Source: Niabella beijingensis (GTDB lineage: Bacteria > Bacteroidota > Bacteroidia > Chitinophagales > Chitinophagaceae). Taken from it: a stretch of DNA of 64,000 nucleotides. The notes beneath the pieces are model-generated. The model saw only the letters and a program-made list of their open reading frames with translations. It searched no databases and was not told where the DNA came from. The stretch covers positions 1,054,001 to 1,118,000 of the forward strand of contig NZ_JAIQDI010000002.1 in assembly GCF_020034665.1 (NCBI RefSeq). The letters are read 5' to 3'. Made by a program: the position numbers and the translations under genes. Below are positions 55,489 through 64,000 of this stretch, one piece after another (positions within the stretch are counted from its first letter, which is position 1; each line of letters begins with the position of its first letter).

Positions 55489-58400
55489 TCAATTTCCATT
55501 ATTGGGGTTCACCGGTAACTCAAGGATAAACAGATTCTGTTCCTGTACCTCCGTATCCAGTATCAGCGTACCATTGTGCATTTCTGCAAGGGTACGGCTT
55601 AAGGTAAGACCGATCCCTGTACCGGATTGAGCCGCTGTGTCCTTGACGCGGTAGAAGCTTTCAAATATTTTTTCGCGGTCTCCGGCCGGGATCACAAAAC
55701 CGTCATTTGTTATCGTCATTTTGTAGCGCTGGTTATGGTCGCTGTATTTTAACGTGATCCTTACCGATCTTGCGGCGTATTTTACGGCATTGTCGATCAG
55801 GTTGCTGAATATTTTAATAAGTGCTTCCTCGTCGGCATATGCGTAAATGCCCTCATCCGCATCCAGCCCGAAATGCAGACGGTTGCTGTCTGCAATGGGT
55901 TTGAACCGTTGATAAATTCCCTGAAGCAGTTCCGAAATATTGAGTTGTACAAAATTCAGAAGGAACCCGTTTAATTCGATCTTTCTGAAATCCAGGATCT
56001 GGTTGGCAAGATGCATCAGCCGGTCGGTATTACGGTTCATCAGATCAAGGTTCCGCTTAATGGAGGAGGGGGTATCAACTGCGTCCATTATATTCTCCAT
56101 CGGGCCTTTTATAAGTGTCAGCGGTGTTTTTATTTCGTGCGCCACATGGGTAAAGAAATCTATTTTGTCTTCATAGTGCACTTTTTCTTTTTCAAAGGCC
56201 ATTTTTTCAATCCTTCTCTTATGGCGTTCCCTAGATCTGTTGATAAAAAACATGATAAGGAAATAGGTCAGTAATAGTATGCCCGCAATATAGACCAGGT
56301 AGGCCTCCCAGGTCAGCCAGAGTGGCGGCAGTATTTCAATGTTCAGCCGGGCGTAATGGGCCGGTTGCTGTTCCGTATCGCTGATGTTTTTTACAATAAA
56401 CGTGTATTTGCCGGGCAGCAGTTCAGTGAAGTAGGCTTTCCGGTTTGTAGACAGGATGTTCCATGTTTTATCCAGCCCTTCCATTTTGTATGCATATTTC
56501 ATGGTAAGCGGCGAACTGTAATCCAGCGCAGCGAAATCAATGCTGAAAGAAGACTGATTGTATGCGAGTGTAATACCCGGCGTAAATAAAATAGACTGGC
56601 GGAGCGGCGACTGCGCATCAATGGGCAGCTCCTTGTTGTATACCTGGAACCCGGTGATATATACAGGGGCCGGCAACCGGGTATCCCGGATGGAATCGGG
56701 ATGAAAGCTGATCATCCCCTTTATACTTCCGAAATAGATATGGCCGCTCTTGTCTTTATAAGCCGATCGGTAGTTGAACTGGTCTGTCAGCAAGCCGTCA
56801 GATTTGGAGAATACCCTGACCTTATTACCGGAAGGGGTAAACCGGGCCAGTCCTCTTGAGGTGCTGAGCCAGAGATCTTTTTTGTCATCCTCCACGATCG
56901 CATAGATAACATTGGCGGGAAGATTGTGCTGCGTGGTATAAATATTCAAAGCACCGGTATGGGGATTGAGCTTGCCTAAGCCCCCTTCGGTAGCAAACCA
57001 GATGGTATGATCCGCACCGCAAAAAATATAATTGATCGTATTGCTGGCCACGCTTTTATTCGTTCCCGGTGAAAACAGATAGTGCTGCGTTTTATTTGTT
57101 TTGAAATCGTATTTGTAAACACCATTCCCGTAGGTGCCTGCCCATATATTTCCTGTGCTGTCTTCGCTCAATGCCCGGAAAAATGTTTGGGGCAGTGCTT
57201 TAACAAGATCAAAAGTATTCCGGGTCCTGTTAAACGTATAGACGCCTTTATCAGTACCTGCGATAATAATGCCCGTTGCGGTTTTTAGCAGGGCATCTGA
57301 AAAATTGCTGCCGATATCAGAATTAAGCGTATTGTAGTTCCGTATCTTTTCCCCTTTCAGGTTTAAAAGATCCAGTCCATGTAAAAAAGTACCGGCCCAT
57401 ACCGAGTCTCCGCTTACCAGCAGGCACTGGACGTTGGAGTAGGTGATGCTTCCTGTTGTTGCTGCCGGATTAAAGTTGATAAAGCTCCCGGTAGCAGGAT
57501 TGAACTGGTTAAGCCCGGCGTCCTCTGTGGCGATCCACAGCTTCCCGTTTTTATCGCTTTTTATTTCCCCCACCGCGTATCCGCTGATAGAGGCTTCGCT
57601 TTTCTTAGGAAAATATTTTTTAAAGATCATTTGACGTGTAGAAAAATAGTTGACCCCGCCGAAATAAGTACTGGCCCAGATACCGCCCTGCCGGTCTTTA
57701 AACAGCGATTGTACGATATTGTTGGAGAGCGAATAGGGATCCTCGTGTTTTTTGCTGATATAATTGTATCTGTTACTTTTAAGATCCATGATATAAATGC
57801 CCGATTGTGTGGCGATCCAGTACTCGTCTTTTTCCGTGTTCAGGATGTCCATTACCGTAATATCTGTTTTGTCTGCATTATAAGTGAGCAGGTTCCTGTA
57901 GCTGCCATTATTTGTATCAAGCAGTTTCAGGCCTTCGTTGGAAGTGCCTACCAGTATGTTGCCTGCCCCGGCTTCGCAGATGGATTGTATCCGTTGGGAA
58001 ACGGTGTTCCGGGATCTGGTAAAAACATTACAGACCTTATCAAACCGGTCATCGTCCGGATTGTACCGGGCTACCTGTCCGGCAGAGGAGCTTATCCAAA
58101 GGCTACCGTCCCTGAACAGCGTAAACGCAGTGACCTCATTGGGAAACGAATAGGTTTTCAATGCTTTCGTTTTGATATCAAAACAGTAAAGAACATAAAG
58201 CGTTATGTAATATACTTTGTCGCCCGCTACCCGGAGCGCCTGTATGGCCCCGTTGCCTGCCATCGGGAACTGTGTGAATTTTTCAGTAAGCTGATCAAAA
58301 ATATAAAGCCCTTTCTCGGTACCTACCCATATTTTTTTATGCGCATCTTCCGACAGGCACATGATCGCATTGCTCCCGATGGTATTGGGGTTCAGCGGAT

Positions 58401-58617
58401 CATTCCGGAATACCTTGTAGGATAATCCGTCAAAACGGTTCAATCCGTCGCGCGTGCCAAACCACATAAATCCCAGCTTATCCTGCATCATACAGATAAC
58501 GGCATTGTTCGACAATCCGTCGTCTACCTGGTAGTGGGTAAAATAAAAGGATTGAGAAAAGCCGCCCGTGCTTCTTAAAAGCATAAAAACAAATATGAGC
58601 AGTATCCTTTTTTTCAT
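55489..58617 (-). CDS. Reporter-propeller sensor histidine kinase (HTCS-like without fused regulator)
   Basis: From the ATG at 58617 the protein has 1042 residues. Signal peptide (MKKRILLIFVFMLLRSTGGF), then two seven-bladed reporter propellers (about 25-680; for example LGFMWFGTRDGLNRFDG, KIWVGTEKGLYIF, DLWLSTSRGLARF), a Y_Y_Y domain (about 690-780, YAYKMEGLDKTWN, ELLPGKYTFIV), one transmembrane helix (about 785-805) and a kinase with H-box THVAHEIKTPLTLIKG (His827), N-box FSNLIDNAVKYA and GTGIGLTLSR. It stops right after the ATPase domain; the receiver and AraC parts follow as the next gene. It probably senses an oligosaccharide in the periplasm. Upstream ATG (58668) and TTG (58677) only add residues before the signal peptide. 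Confidence 0.93.
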   Translation of the reverse strand: MKKRILLIFVFMLLRSTGGFSQSFYFTHYQVDDGLSNNAVICMMQDKLGFMWFGTRDGLNRFDGLSYKVFRNDPLNPNTIGSNAIMCLSEDAHKKIWVGTEKGLYIFDQLTEKFTQFPMAGNGAIQALRVAGDKVYYITLYVLYCFDIKTKALKTYSFPNEVTAFTLFRDGSLWISSSAGQVARYNPDDDRFDKVCNVFTRSRNTVSQRIQSICEAGAGNILVGTSNEGLKLLDTNNGSYRNLLTYNADKTDITVMDILNTEKDEYWIATQSGIYIMDLKSNRYNYISKKHEDPYSLSNNIVQSLFKDRQGGIWASTYFGGVNYFSTRQMIFKKYFPKKSEASISGYAVGEIKSDKNGKLWIATEDAGLNQFNPATGSFINFNPAATTGSITYSNVQCLLVSGDSVWAGTFLHGLDLLNLKGEKIRNYNTLNSDIGSNFSDALLKTATGIIIAGTDKGVYTFNRTRNTFDLVKALPQTFFRALSEDSTGNIWAGTYGNGVYKYDFKTNKTQHYLFSPGTNKSVASNTINYIFCGADHTIWFATEGGLGKLNPHTGALNIYTTQHNLPANVIYAIVEDDKKDLWLSTSRGLARFTPSGNKVRVFSKSDGLLTDQFNYRSAYKDKSGHIYFGSIKGMISFHPDSIRDTRLPAPVYITGFQVYNKELPIDAQSPLRQSILFTPGITLAYNQSSFSIDFAALDYSSPLTMKYAYKMEGLDKTWNILSTNRKAYFTELLPGKYTFIVKNISDTEQQPAHYARLNIEILPPLWLTWEAYLVYIAGILLLTYFLIMFFINRSRERHKRRIEKMAFEKEKVHYEDKIDFFTHVAHEIKTPLTLIKGPMENIMDAVDTPSSIKRNLDLMNRNTDRLMHLANQILDFRKIELNGFLLNFVQLNISELLQGIYQRFKPIADSNRLHFGLDADEGIYAYADEEALIKIFSNLIDNAVKYAARSVRITLKYSDHNQRYKMTITNDGFVIPAGDREKIFESFYRVKDTAAQSGTGIGLTLSRTLAEMHNGTLILDTEVQEQNLFILELPVNPNNGN

Positions 58618-58801
58618 TGGGGTGATCGCAGATCGGTGACACGACAAAATAAATAATTTACGGGACATTTCAGCCAAATACTGCGGGGTGGTACAAATAC
58701 GGAGATATATGGAACAAAAATCACCTTTTTTATGTCAGAAGTTTTTCATTATTGCAGTAGCATTTTGTGAAACGATTGCATATCAAAAAATAACGATTGC
58801 T

Positions 58802-59380
58802 ATGATAAAATCAGAAACTTACAGTGTTTTGGCAGATGAAGCGCTTTTCCGTATGTTCCAGAACGGCCAGACCGGTGCATTTGACGAGCTTTACCGCCGG
58901 TACCGGGACCCCCTGATCTCGGTGGCGGAACGGATGGTAACATCCCGGCAATTGGCGGAGGATATTGTTCAGGAAATTTTTCTCAGCCTGTTCAACCGGC
59001 GGTTGCGGATCGAGATCCAGGTATCCCTCCGGGCCTACCTTATGAAATCGATGAAGTTCAAGATCCTGAATGAGTTTCGCTCTTCCGGTGTGCGCAATGC
59101 GTACCGCAAACAGGTACATACGCACCGCAGCATGTTCCCGGGGCAGCATTGCGACTACCATTGCGAACTTAAAGATCTTACATCAAACATAGAACTATCT
59201 ATAAGTATGCTGCCCGATAAATGCCGGACAGCGTTTCTGCTCAGCCGGAACGAAGAACTGTCCTATAAAGATATTTCCGGCTTTATGGGAATTTCCATCA
59301 GCACCGTAGAGAAGCATATCAGCAAGGCCTTGCGCCTTTTAAAGAGTAATTTACCTGTTGCCGATTTTTCAATTAATTAA
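58802..59380 (+). CDS. ECF-type RNA polymerase sigma-70 factor (Bacteroides expansion family)
   Basis: The ATG at 58802 gives 192 residues, the normal size; the frame is open to 58688 but the extension has no family match. Region 2 contains FDELYRRYRDPLISVAERM and LAEDIVQEIFLSLFNRR. Region 4 has CRTAFLLSRNEELSYKDISG and GISISTVEKHISKALRLLK. FecR-type anti-sigma genes normally accompany such factors; none is present. Its stop lies 2 bases before the GH92 start, so translation is probably coupled. It diverges from the sensor kinase gene by 184 bases. Confidence 0.92.
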   Translation: MIKSETYSVLADEALFRMFQNGQTGAFDELYRRYRDPLISVAERMVTSRQLAEDIVQEIFLSLFNRRLRIEIQVSLRAYLMKSMKFKILNEFRSSGVRNAYRKQVHTHRSMFPGQHCDYHCELKDLTSNIELSISMLPDKCRTAFLLSRNEELSYKDISGFMGISISTVEKHISKALRLLKSNLPVADFSIN

Positions 59381-59382
59381 AA

Positions 59383-61659
59383 ATGATAAAAAAAATAATA
59401 CCGGGCTTGCTGTTCATTATATGTATTCCGTTACAGGCACCCGCGCAGCGGCCGCTGGTGGATTATGTAAGCACGCTTCAGGGAACCAACTCCAGCTGGG
59501 ATTTGTCTTACGGGAATGTTTATCCCACTATTGCATTGCCTTTTCCCGTTCATTCCTGGTCACCTCAGACCGGTAAAAACGGCGATGGCTGGAAATATAC
59601 CTATAAGGCCACTACCATACGCGGTTTCCAGCAGGTGCATCAATGCAGTCCCTGGATGGGCGACTATGGCGTATTTTCCTTAATGCCGGTGGCGGGCAAA
59701 CTGGAAGTTAATGAGGAGGCAAGGGCAACCGCTTTCCGTCATGAAAACGAAACAGCGAAACCGTCCTATTACAAAGTGAAATTTGATAATAATGTGGTTA
59801 CGGAAATTACGCCTACCGAGCGTGCCGCGCACATGCGGTTCTCTTTTCCAAAGGGAAGAGAGGCTTATCTTGTTCTGGACGGGTACACCAAATTCTCCTT
59901 TGTGAAGATCATTCCCGGGGAGCGGAAGCTGATCGGGTATGTGACCAATGGTACTTTTATACCCGGGAATTTTAAAAATCATTTTGTTATTGAGTTCGAC
60001 CAGCCTTTTGTGAACTATGGCACCTGGAGTGATGAAGGCCGGCACATACAGGAAAAGGCGTTGTTGGATTCCGGGCAAAAGGGAGGAGCCTTCGTACAAT
60101 TCAGACCGGGTACCCGGGTACAGGTGAGGGTGTCTTCTTCTTACATAAGCCAGGAACAGGCGGCATTGAACCTGAAGCAGGAGCTGGGCGGGTATGCAGG
60201 GTTTGACGATACAAAACGGGCGGCGGATAAAGTGTGGAACGAATTATTGGGAAGGGTGCGGGTGGAAGGTGACAGTGAAGCGGATAAGGCGACCTTTTAC
60301 TCCTGCGTATTTCGCGCCAACCTGTTCAGTCATAAATTTTATGATATAAAAGAAGATGGGTCCCCCTATTATTTCAGTCCTTATGACGATAAAGTTCATG
60401 ACGGATATATGTATACCGATAACGGGTTCTGGGATACCTTCCGGGCGCAATTCCCGCTGACCAATATTCTGCATCCGACCATGCAGGGCCGTTATATGCA
60501 ATCGCTGCTGGATGCGCAGGAACAGTATGGATTTTTCCCTACCTGGTCGAACCCCGGTATGTCGGGTGTTATGATCGGCAATCATGCCATATCATTATTA
60601 ACGGATGCCTGGGTGAAAGGGATCCGGAATTTTGACCCGGGTAAAGCGTTGGACGCCTATTATCACGAAGCAACTAACAAAGGACCCTGGGGTGGTTCCA
60701 GTGGCCGCGAGGGAAGCGCGTATTGGTTTAGTCTGGGGTACATTCCCTATAAAGAGGTTTCCGAAAGCGGCGCCAAATCCCTGGAGTACGCGTATGATGA
60801 TTGGTGCGCTTACCAGCTGGCAAAACTTACCGGTAACAAATTTTATGAGAACGTATTTGCAAGGCAGATGTACAACTACAAAAATGTATTTGATACAACC
60901 GTGGGCTTTGTACGTGGCCGGGATAAAAACGGCAACTGGGTGCCAAAGGATTTTGACCCGGTAGAGTGGGGTGACCCCTTCACCGAGGGAAATCCCTGGC
61001 AATGGAGCTGGTCGGTATTTCATGATATAAACGGACTTATTCAATTGATGGGCGGTGCCGACAGGTTCAATGCAAAACTGGACAGCCTCTTCACGGCTCC
61101 CAATACCGTAAAATATGGTTCCTATGGTCATGAGATACACGAAATGAAAGAAATGGTGTTACAGGGGCTGGGTCAGTATGCGCACGGCAATGAACCCGTG
61201 CAACATGCCGCCTACCTTTATAATTATTCGGGCCAGCCCTGGAAATCTCAAAAACAGCTGCGGGAAATTATGCGTAAAATATATAATGCGACGCCCAGCG
61301 GGTTCCCGGGTGATGAAGACCAGGGAGAGACCTCTTCCTGGTATGTACTGAGCGCCTTGGGATTGTATGCGGTTTGCCCCGGAACAGATCAGTATGTTAT
61401 CGGCAGCCCGGTTTTCAGCAAGGCGACCATTATCCTGGAAAACGGTAAACAGTTTACGATACAGGCAAAAAATAACAGCGAACAAAACGTATACATCCAA
61501 TCTGCAAAACTGAACAATAAAACCTATCATAAAAACTGGATCCGGTATGCGGATATCACGAACGGCGGCATTTTAGAACTCGAAATGGGCGCCACACCCA
61601 ATAAGGAAAGAGGGGTGTCAAAAGCGGACCGGCCTTACTCGGTGTCGCTGGGCAATTAG
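59383..61659 (+). CDS. GH92 alpha-mannosidase, exported
   Basis: A 758-residue calcium-dependent exo-alpha-mannosidase family member. Signal peptide ends at QAPAQ (about residue 22). Typical segments are VDYVSTLQGTNSSWDLSYGN, GFQQVHQCSPWMGDYGVFSL, GFWDTFRAQFPL, SGVMIGNHAISLLTDAWVKG, HGNEPVQHAAYLYNY, and the late GDEDQGETSSWYVLSALGLY with PGTDQYVIGSP. The acidic residues of the last motif are the usual catalytic/Ca region. GH92 enzymes act on alpha-1,2-, 1,3-, 1,4- or 1,6-linked mannose; linkage not predictable by eye. It follows the sigma gene by 2 bases. Confidence 0.93.
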   Translation: MIKKIIPGLLFIICIPLQAPAQRPLVDYVSTLQGTNSSWDLSYGNVYPTIALPFPVHSWSPQTGKNGDGWKYTYKATTIRGFQQVHQCSPWMGDYGVFSLMPVAGKLEVNEEARATAFRHENETAKPSYYKVKFDNNVVTEITPTERAAHMRFSFPKGREAYLVLDGYTKFSFVKIIPGERKLIGYVTNGTFIPGNFKNHFVIEFDQPFVNYGTWSDEGRHIQEKALLDSGQKGGAFVQFRPGTRVQVRVSSSYISQEQAALNLKQELGGYAGFDDTKRAADKVWNELLGRVRVEGDSEADKATFYSCVFRANLFSHKFYDIKEDGSPYYFSPYDDKVHDGYMYTDNGFWDTFRAQFPLTNILHPTMQGRYMQSLLDAQEQYGFFPTWSNPGMSGVMIGNHAISLLTDAWVKGIRNFDPGKALDAYYHEATNKGPWGGSSGREGSAYWFSLGYIPYKEVSESGAKSLEYAYDDWCAYQLAKLTGNKFYENVFARQMYNYKNVFDTTVGFVRGRDKNGNWVPKDFDPVEWGDPFTEGNPWQWSWSVFHDINGLIQLMGGADRFNAKLDSLFTAPNTVKYGSYGHEIHEMKEMVLQGLGQYAHGNEPVQHAAYLYNYSGQPWKSQKQLREIMRKIYNATPSGFPGDEDQGETSSWYVLSALGLYAVCPGTDQYVIGSPVFSKATIILENGKQFTIQAKNNSEQNVYIQSAKLNNKTYHKNWIRYADITNGGILELEMGATPNKERGVSKADRPYSVSLGN

Positions 61660-61808
61660 TCAGGTTCCTGTTGTGCCGTTTATACATTCGGTCGTTATCA
61701 GCGCTGCCCGCCGGAAGGCGAAAGCCGGGAACTGGCAATTACTGCCTGGGAGCAGAAGAATAGTTGAGTGATACCGTAATTATGGCATCCGTTCCTTAAT
61801 TTTATGCT

Positions 61809-63332
61809 ATGCGTATTACCTGTTTTCTGTTCGTTGTTTTTTTTGCTGTGGCCTGTGCTGCGGCCCGCCCGGTACAGCCTCCTGAGCGCCCGCTACCGGC
61901 ATCAAAAGACACCATTGATCCCGTTATTCCCGGGGATTTTGCAGATCCCTCGGTGATCCGGGTTGGCAATACCTATTATGCAACAGGTACCTCATCGGAA
62001 TGGGCACCGCATTACCCGCTGTTCATTTCCGGGGATCTTATACACTGGAAACAGTCCGGCTATATTTTTAATAAAACGCCGGACTGGGCCTCGTCTTCTT
62101 TCTGGGCGCCCGAATTATTGTACAGAAACGGCATTTATTATGTGTATTATACTGCACGGAAAAAATCGGATGGTATCTCCTGTATCGGTGTGGCTACGTC
62201 TGAGGATCCTGAAAAAGGTTTTACGGACAGGGGCATCGTAGTAGAATTTGGTAAGGAGGCCATCGATGCCTTTGTGGCGGAGGAAAACGGACAATGGTAT
62301 ATTACCTTTAAAGCCTATGGGCTGGATGACCGTCCGATCGAGTTGCTGGGATATCAGCTTTCGGATGACGGTCTGAAGACCGTTGGCGCGCCTTTTATGC
62401 TGCTGCGGGGTGAGAAGAAGAAGGGCATGGAGGGCCAGTGTATCGTCCGGCGTAATAACTATTACTATTTGTTTTACTCAGCAGGTGATTGTTGCGGCCT
62501 GCGTTGCAGTTACCATGTGAATGTGGCAAGATCCAAAACCCTGAAGGGACCCTATACCCCGTTTGAAGGGAATCCTGTGCTGGATGCTTTTGATGACTGG
62601 AAATGTACGGGGCATGGTACGATTGTGACTGATAAGAAAGGAACCGACTATTTTCTTTTTCATGCGTACAATAAAATAACGGATGTGCATACCGGCCGGC
62701 AGGGAATGCTGGCGCGGTTGCGTTGGGATGAACAGACGGGGTGGCCTTCCTTTTATCCCGTACCAGGGGAGCCGGTTAGAGGGTTTTCGGATGATTTTTC
62801 CGGTACATCCCTGAATGCCGCGTGGCAATGGGATTTCAGGCATACGCAACCTGTGAGCCGGCCCGGAAAAGGGTGGCTGTATTTGTCGGGAACACCCGGC
62901 CCGGAAAACAGGACGGGTACCGCATTGACGATAAGGCCCTTTTATGCCGACTATGAGATGACAACCGCTGTTCTCAACCGTAACCCCGCGCTGAAGGGGT
63001 TAACGGTTTATGCCGATGCGGACCAGGCCATAGGTATCGGCGTGAAAAATGACAGCGTGGAAGTCTGGTGTGTAAAAGATAAGGTCCGCAGCGTTTTAAG
63101 AACCGTTAAAATAAATGGCGCCCTTACCTGTTATCTTAAAATGACCGTAATGGAGGGAAAACCATCCGGCTTTTATTGGAGCAATGATCCTCATAACTGG
63201 AAAGCGGTGGACATGGATGGTACCGGTATTTCCGGATTTTTGCCGCCCTGGGACAGAAGCTCAAGGCCGGGATTGCAGCAGCAGGGTACCGCCCCCGCCG
63301 CCTTCGGTTTTTTCCGGATCCGGTATTTTTAG
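61809..63332 (+). CDS. GH43-family glycosidase, lipoprotein
   Basis: A 507-residue envelope protein; the signal has FFAVAC (Cys16), a plausible lipobox. The GH43 propeller (about 38-320) has the catalytic triad candidates Asp46 in GDFADPSV, Asp153 in AIDAFVAEE and Glu208 in GMEGQC. Later PVLDAFDDWKCTGHGTIV is the typical metal/His region. A C-terminal beta-sandwich (about 330-507; WLYLSGTPGPENRTGTALTI, LTVYADADQAIGIGVKND) resembles the GH43 C-terminal or DUF1349-like domain. It differs clearly from the other GH43 in the window, with no discoidin domain. It is 149 bases after the GH92 gene on the same strand. Confidence 0.88.
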   Translation: MRITCFLFVVFFAVACAAARPVQPPERPLPASKDTIDPVIPGDFADPSVIRVGNTYYATGTSSEWAPHYPLFISGDLIHWKQSGYIFNKTPDWASSSFWAPELLYRNGIYYVYYTARKKSDGISCIGVATSEDPEKGFTDRGIVVEFGKEAIDAFVAEENGQWYITFKAYGLDDRPIELLGYQLSDDGLKTVGAPFMLLRGEKKKGMEGQCIVRRNNYYYLFYSAGDCCGLRCSYHVNVARSKTLKGPYTPFEGNPVLDAFDDWKCTGHGTIVTDKKGTDYFLFHAYNKITDVHTGRQGMLARLRWDEQTGWPSFYPVPGEPVRGFSDDFSGTSLNAAWQWDFRHTQPVSRPGKGWLYLSGTPGPENRTGTALTIRPFYADYEMTTAVLNRNPALKGLTVYADADQAIGIGVKNDSVEVWCVKDKVRSVLRTVKINGALTCYLKMTVMEGKPSGFYWSNDPHNWKAVDMDGTGISGFLPPWDRSSRPGLQQQGTAPAAFGFFRIRYF

Positions 63333-63531
63333 CGGCAGTACCGGTGCTCCTGATCACAATCATCTGTGCGGATGGAAAGATCGCAGACCTGGCTTTTTTC
63401 GACTGAGGTCGTTTATTCAGCCCACCAGCGGGAGATAATATTGGAGAATACTTCTTGTATTTTTAAAGTAAGTATATCAACAACCCGAAATACTTTAATG
63501 AACCGGTTGGATTAAGTATATTTATAGTTAT

Positions 63532-63912
63532 ATGAAACACCAATTTGACAACCATCATTACAACAAGTATCTGCAGCCCTATGCAAATAAGCTCCGTAAA
63601 AGTATGACAAAGGCAGAAGCCTGCTTATGGAAGTATATTCTACGCGCCCGACAGCTTAACGGATATGCTTTTCGACGGCAGCGGCCGGTACTTAACTATG
63701 TTGCTGATTTCATGTGCATAGAACTTATGCTGATCATTGAGGTAGATGGCATTACGCATCATTGGGAAGGTGCTTTGGAGCGGGATGCTGTTCGTCAACA
63801 AAAACTGGAAGCAGCAGGCTTTAGGGTATTGCGTTTTGAAGATCATGAAGTATTAAACAACATGAGCAATGTGCATGCCTTTCTGGTAGAGTGGATCGAA
63901 AAGCACCAGTAG
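63532..63912 (+). CDS. DUF559 (Vsr-like restriction-endonuclease-fold) protein
   Basis: A 126-residue protein of the DUF559 family with a restriction-endonuclease-like fold. Typical sequence is LRKSMTKAEACLWKYILRAR, QLNGYAFRRQRPVLNYVADF, IIEVDGITHHW and GFRVLRFEDHEVLNNM. The putative catalytic residues are the Asp of VADF, Glu-x-Asp of IIEVDG and the Arg/Gln of FRRQRP. Members occur scattered in many Bacteroidota genomes, often close to repeats. No restriction or modification gene is nearby. Precise function is unknown. Confidence 0.9.
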   Translation: MKHQFDNHHYNKYLQPYANKLRKSMTKAEACLWKYILRARQLNGYAFRRQRPVLNYVADFMCIELMLIIEVDGITHHWEGALERDAVRQQKLEAAGFRVLRFEDHEVLNNMSNVHAFLVEWIEKHQ

Positions 63913-64000
63913 TTTGTCCATCTCGGTTTGAGATACTCTGATCATGAAGGTTCCACCCCGCCTGCGGGGGATAGTGCAGTGGTTTTTAGTTCGCAGCGTT

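Noticed and set aside
55478..55495. Frameshift splitting one HTCS gene
   Set aside because: The kinase ends properly after the ATPase domain and the regulator has its own ATG with a short gap, so two genes are the simpler reading; not fully excluded.
57631..58425. A 264-codon plus-strand frame
   Set aside because: Shadow of the propeller repeats of the sensor kinase.
63913..64000. Start of a CRISPR array
   Set aside because: No direct repeat with regular spacing is seen in the 88 bases available; only short hairpins.

Overview
This window looks like a chromosomal segment of a Bacteroidota bacterium, most likely a soil or plant-associated member of the Chitinophagaceae. I cannot name the genus from sequence alone. 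The evidence is two SusC/SusD pairs, reporter-propeller sensor kinases of the hybrid two-component type, lipoprotein signals on most carbohydrate-active proteins, an ECF sigma factor of the Bacteroides expansion kind, and several promoters of the TTTG-(17-20)-TAnnTTTG type. Gene density is normal. I saw no transposase, integrase, phage gene, CRISPR array or rRNA.

Region 1 (1-10068) is a polysaccharide utilisation locus (PUL). It has the N-terminus of a hybrid two-component sensor running off the left edge, a divergent SusC/SusD pair closed by a strong terminator, a GH88 unsaturated uronyl hydrolase, a DUF2264 protein and a convergent Tat-exported sugar isomerase-like protein. GH88 and DUF2264 point to uronic-acid oligosaccharides made by a polysaccharide lyase, but no lyase is visible here.

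Region 2 (10300-21491) is housekeeping and stress: a GAF histidine kinase, a UspA / Hsp20 / coiled-coil operon, tRNA-Leu(CAG) with its own promoter and terminator, an alpha/beta hydrolase lipoprotein, an ArsR-AHSA1 pair with a readable promoter and operator, several proteins of unknown function, a DEDDh exonuclease-GIY-YIG fusion, an MBL-fold hydrolase and a RibD/DHFR-like reductase.

Region 3 (21983-32594) is a second PUL, apparently one transcription unit: IPT/TIG-NHL lipoprotein, SusC, SusD, DUF1735/DUF4973-like lipoprotein, GH43 with a discoidin domain, and a Gfo/Idh/MocA oxidoreductase, followed by a perfect hairpin terminator. The GH43 suggests an arabinose- or galactofuranose-decorated glycan.

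Region 4 (33412-46629) is a nitrate and molybdenum-cofactor island behind an 800-base gene-free stretch with a very AT-rich core. It has NarK, a nitrate reductase fused to its own NAD(P)H/FAD/[2Fe-2S] reductase, a nitrite/sulfite-reductase-fold protein without the sirohaem-cluster cysteines but with a C-terminal rubredoxin, convergent MobA, and an eight-gene operon: MoaA, MoeA, TauE/SafE permease, sulfite-oxidase-fold domain protein, MoaD, MoeB-rhodanese, MoaE and a MoaC-MogA fusion. The operon supplies the cofactor that the reductase needs. No recognisable nitrite reductase accompanies it.

Region 5 (46692-63332) is a glycosidase cluster without SusC/SusD: GH78, GH38, GH2-discoidin, GH92 and GH43. 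It is controlled by a sensor kinase and an AraC-type response regulator that are separate genes rather than one hybrid protein, and by an ECF sigma factor two bases upstream of the GH92 gene. Alpha-mannose, rhamnose and pentose in the target are inferred from the families. The window ends with a DUF559 nuclease-like gene. The observations I rate highest are the cofactor-stripped reductase fold with rubredoxin, the one-polypeptide nitrate reductase, the TauE plus Moco-fold pair inside the cofactor operon, and the split sensor/regulator next to a sigma-GH92 unit.
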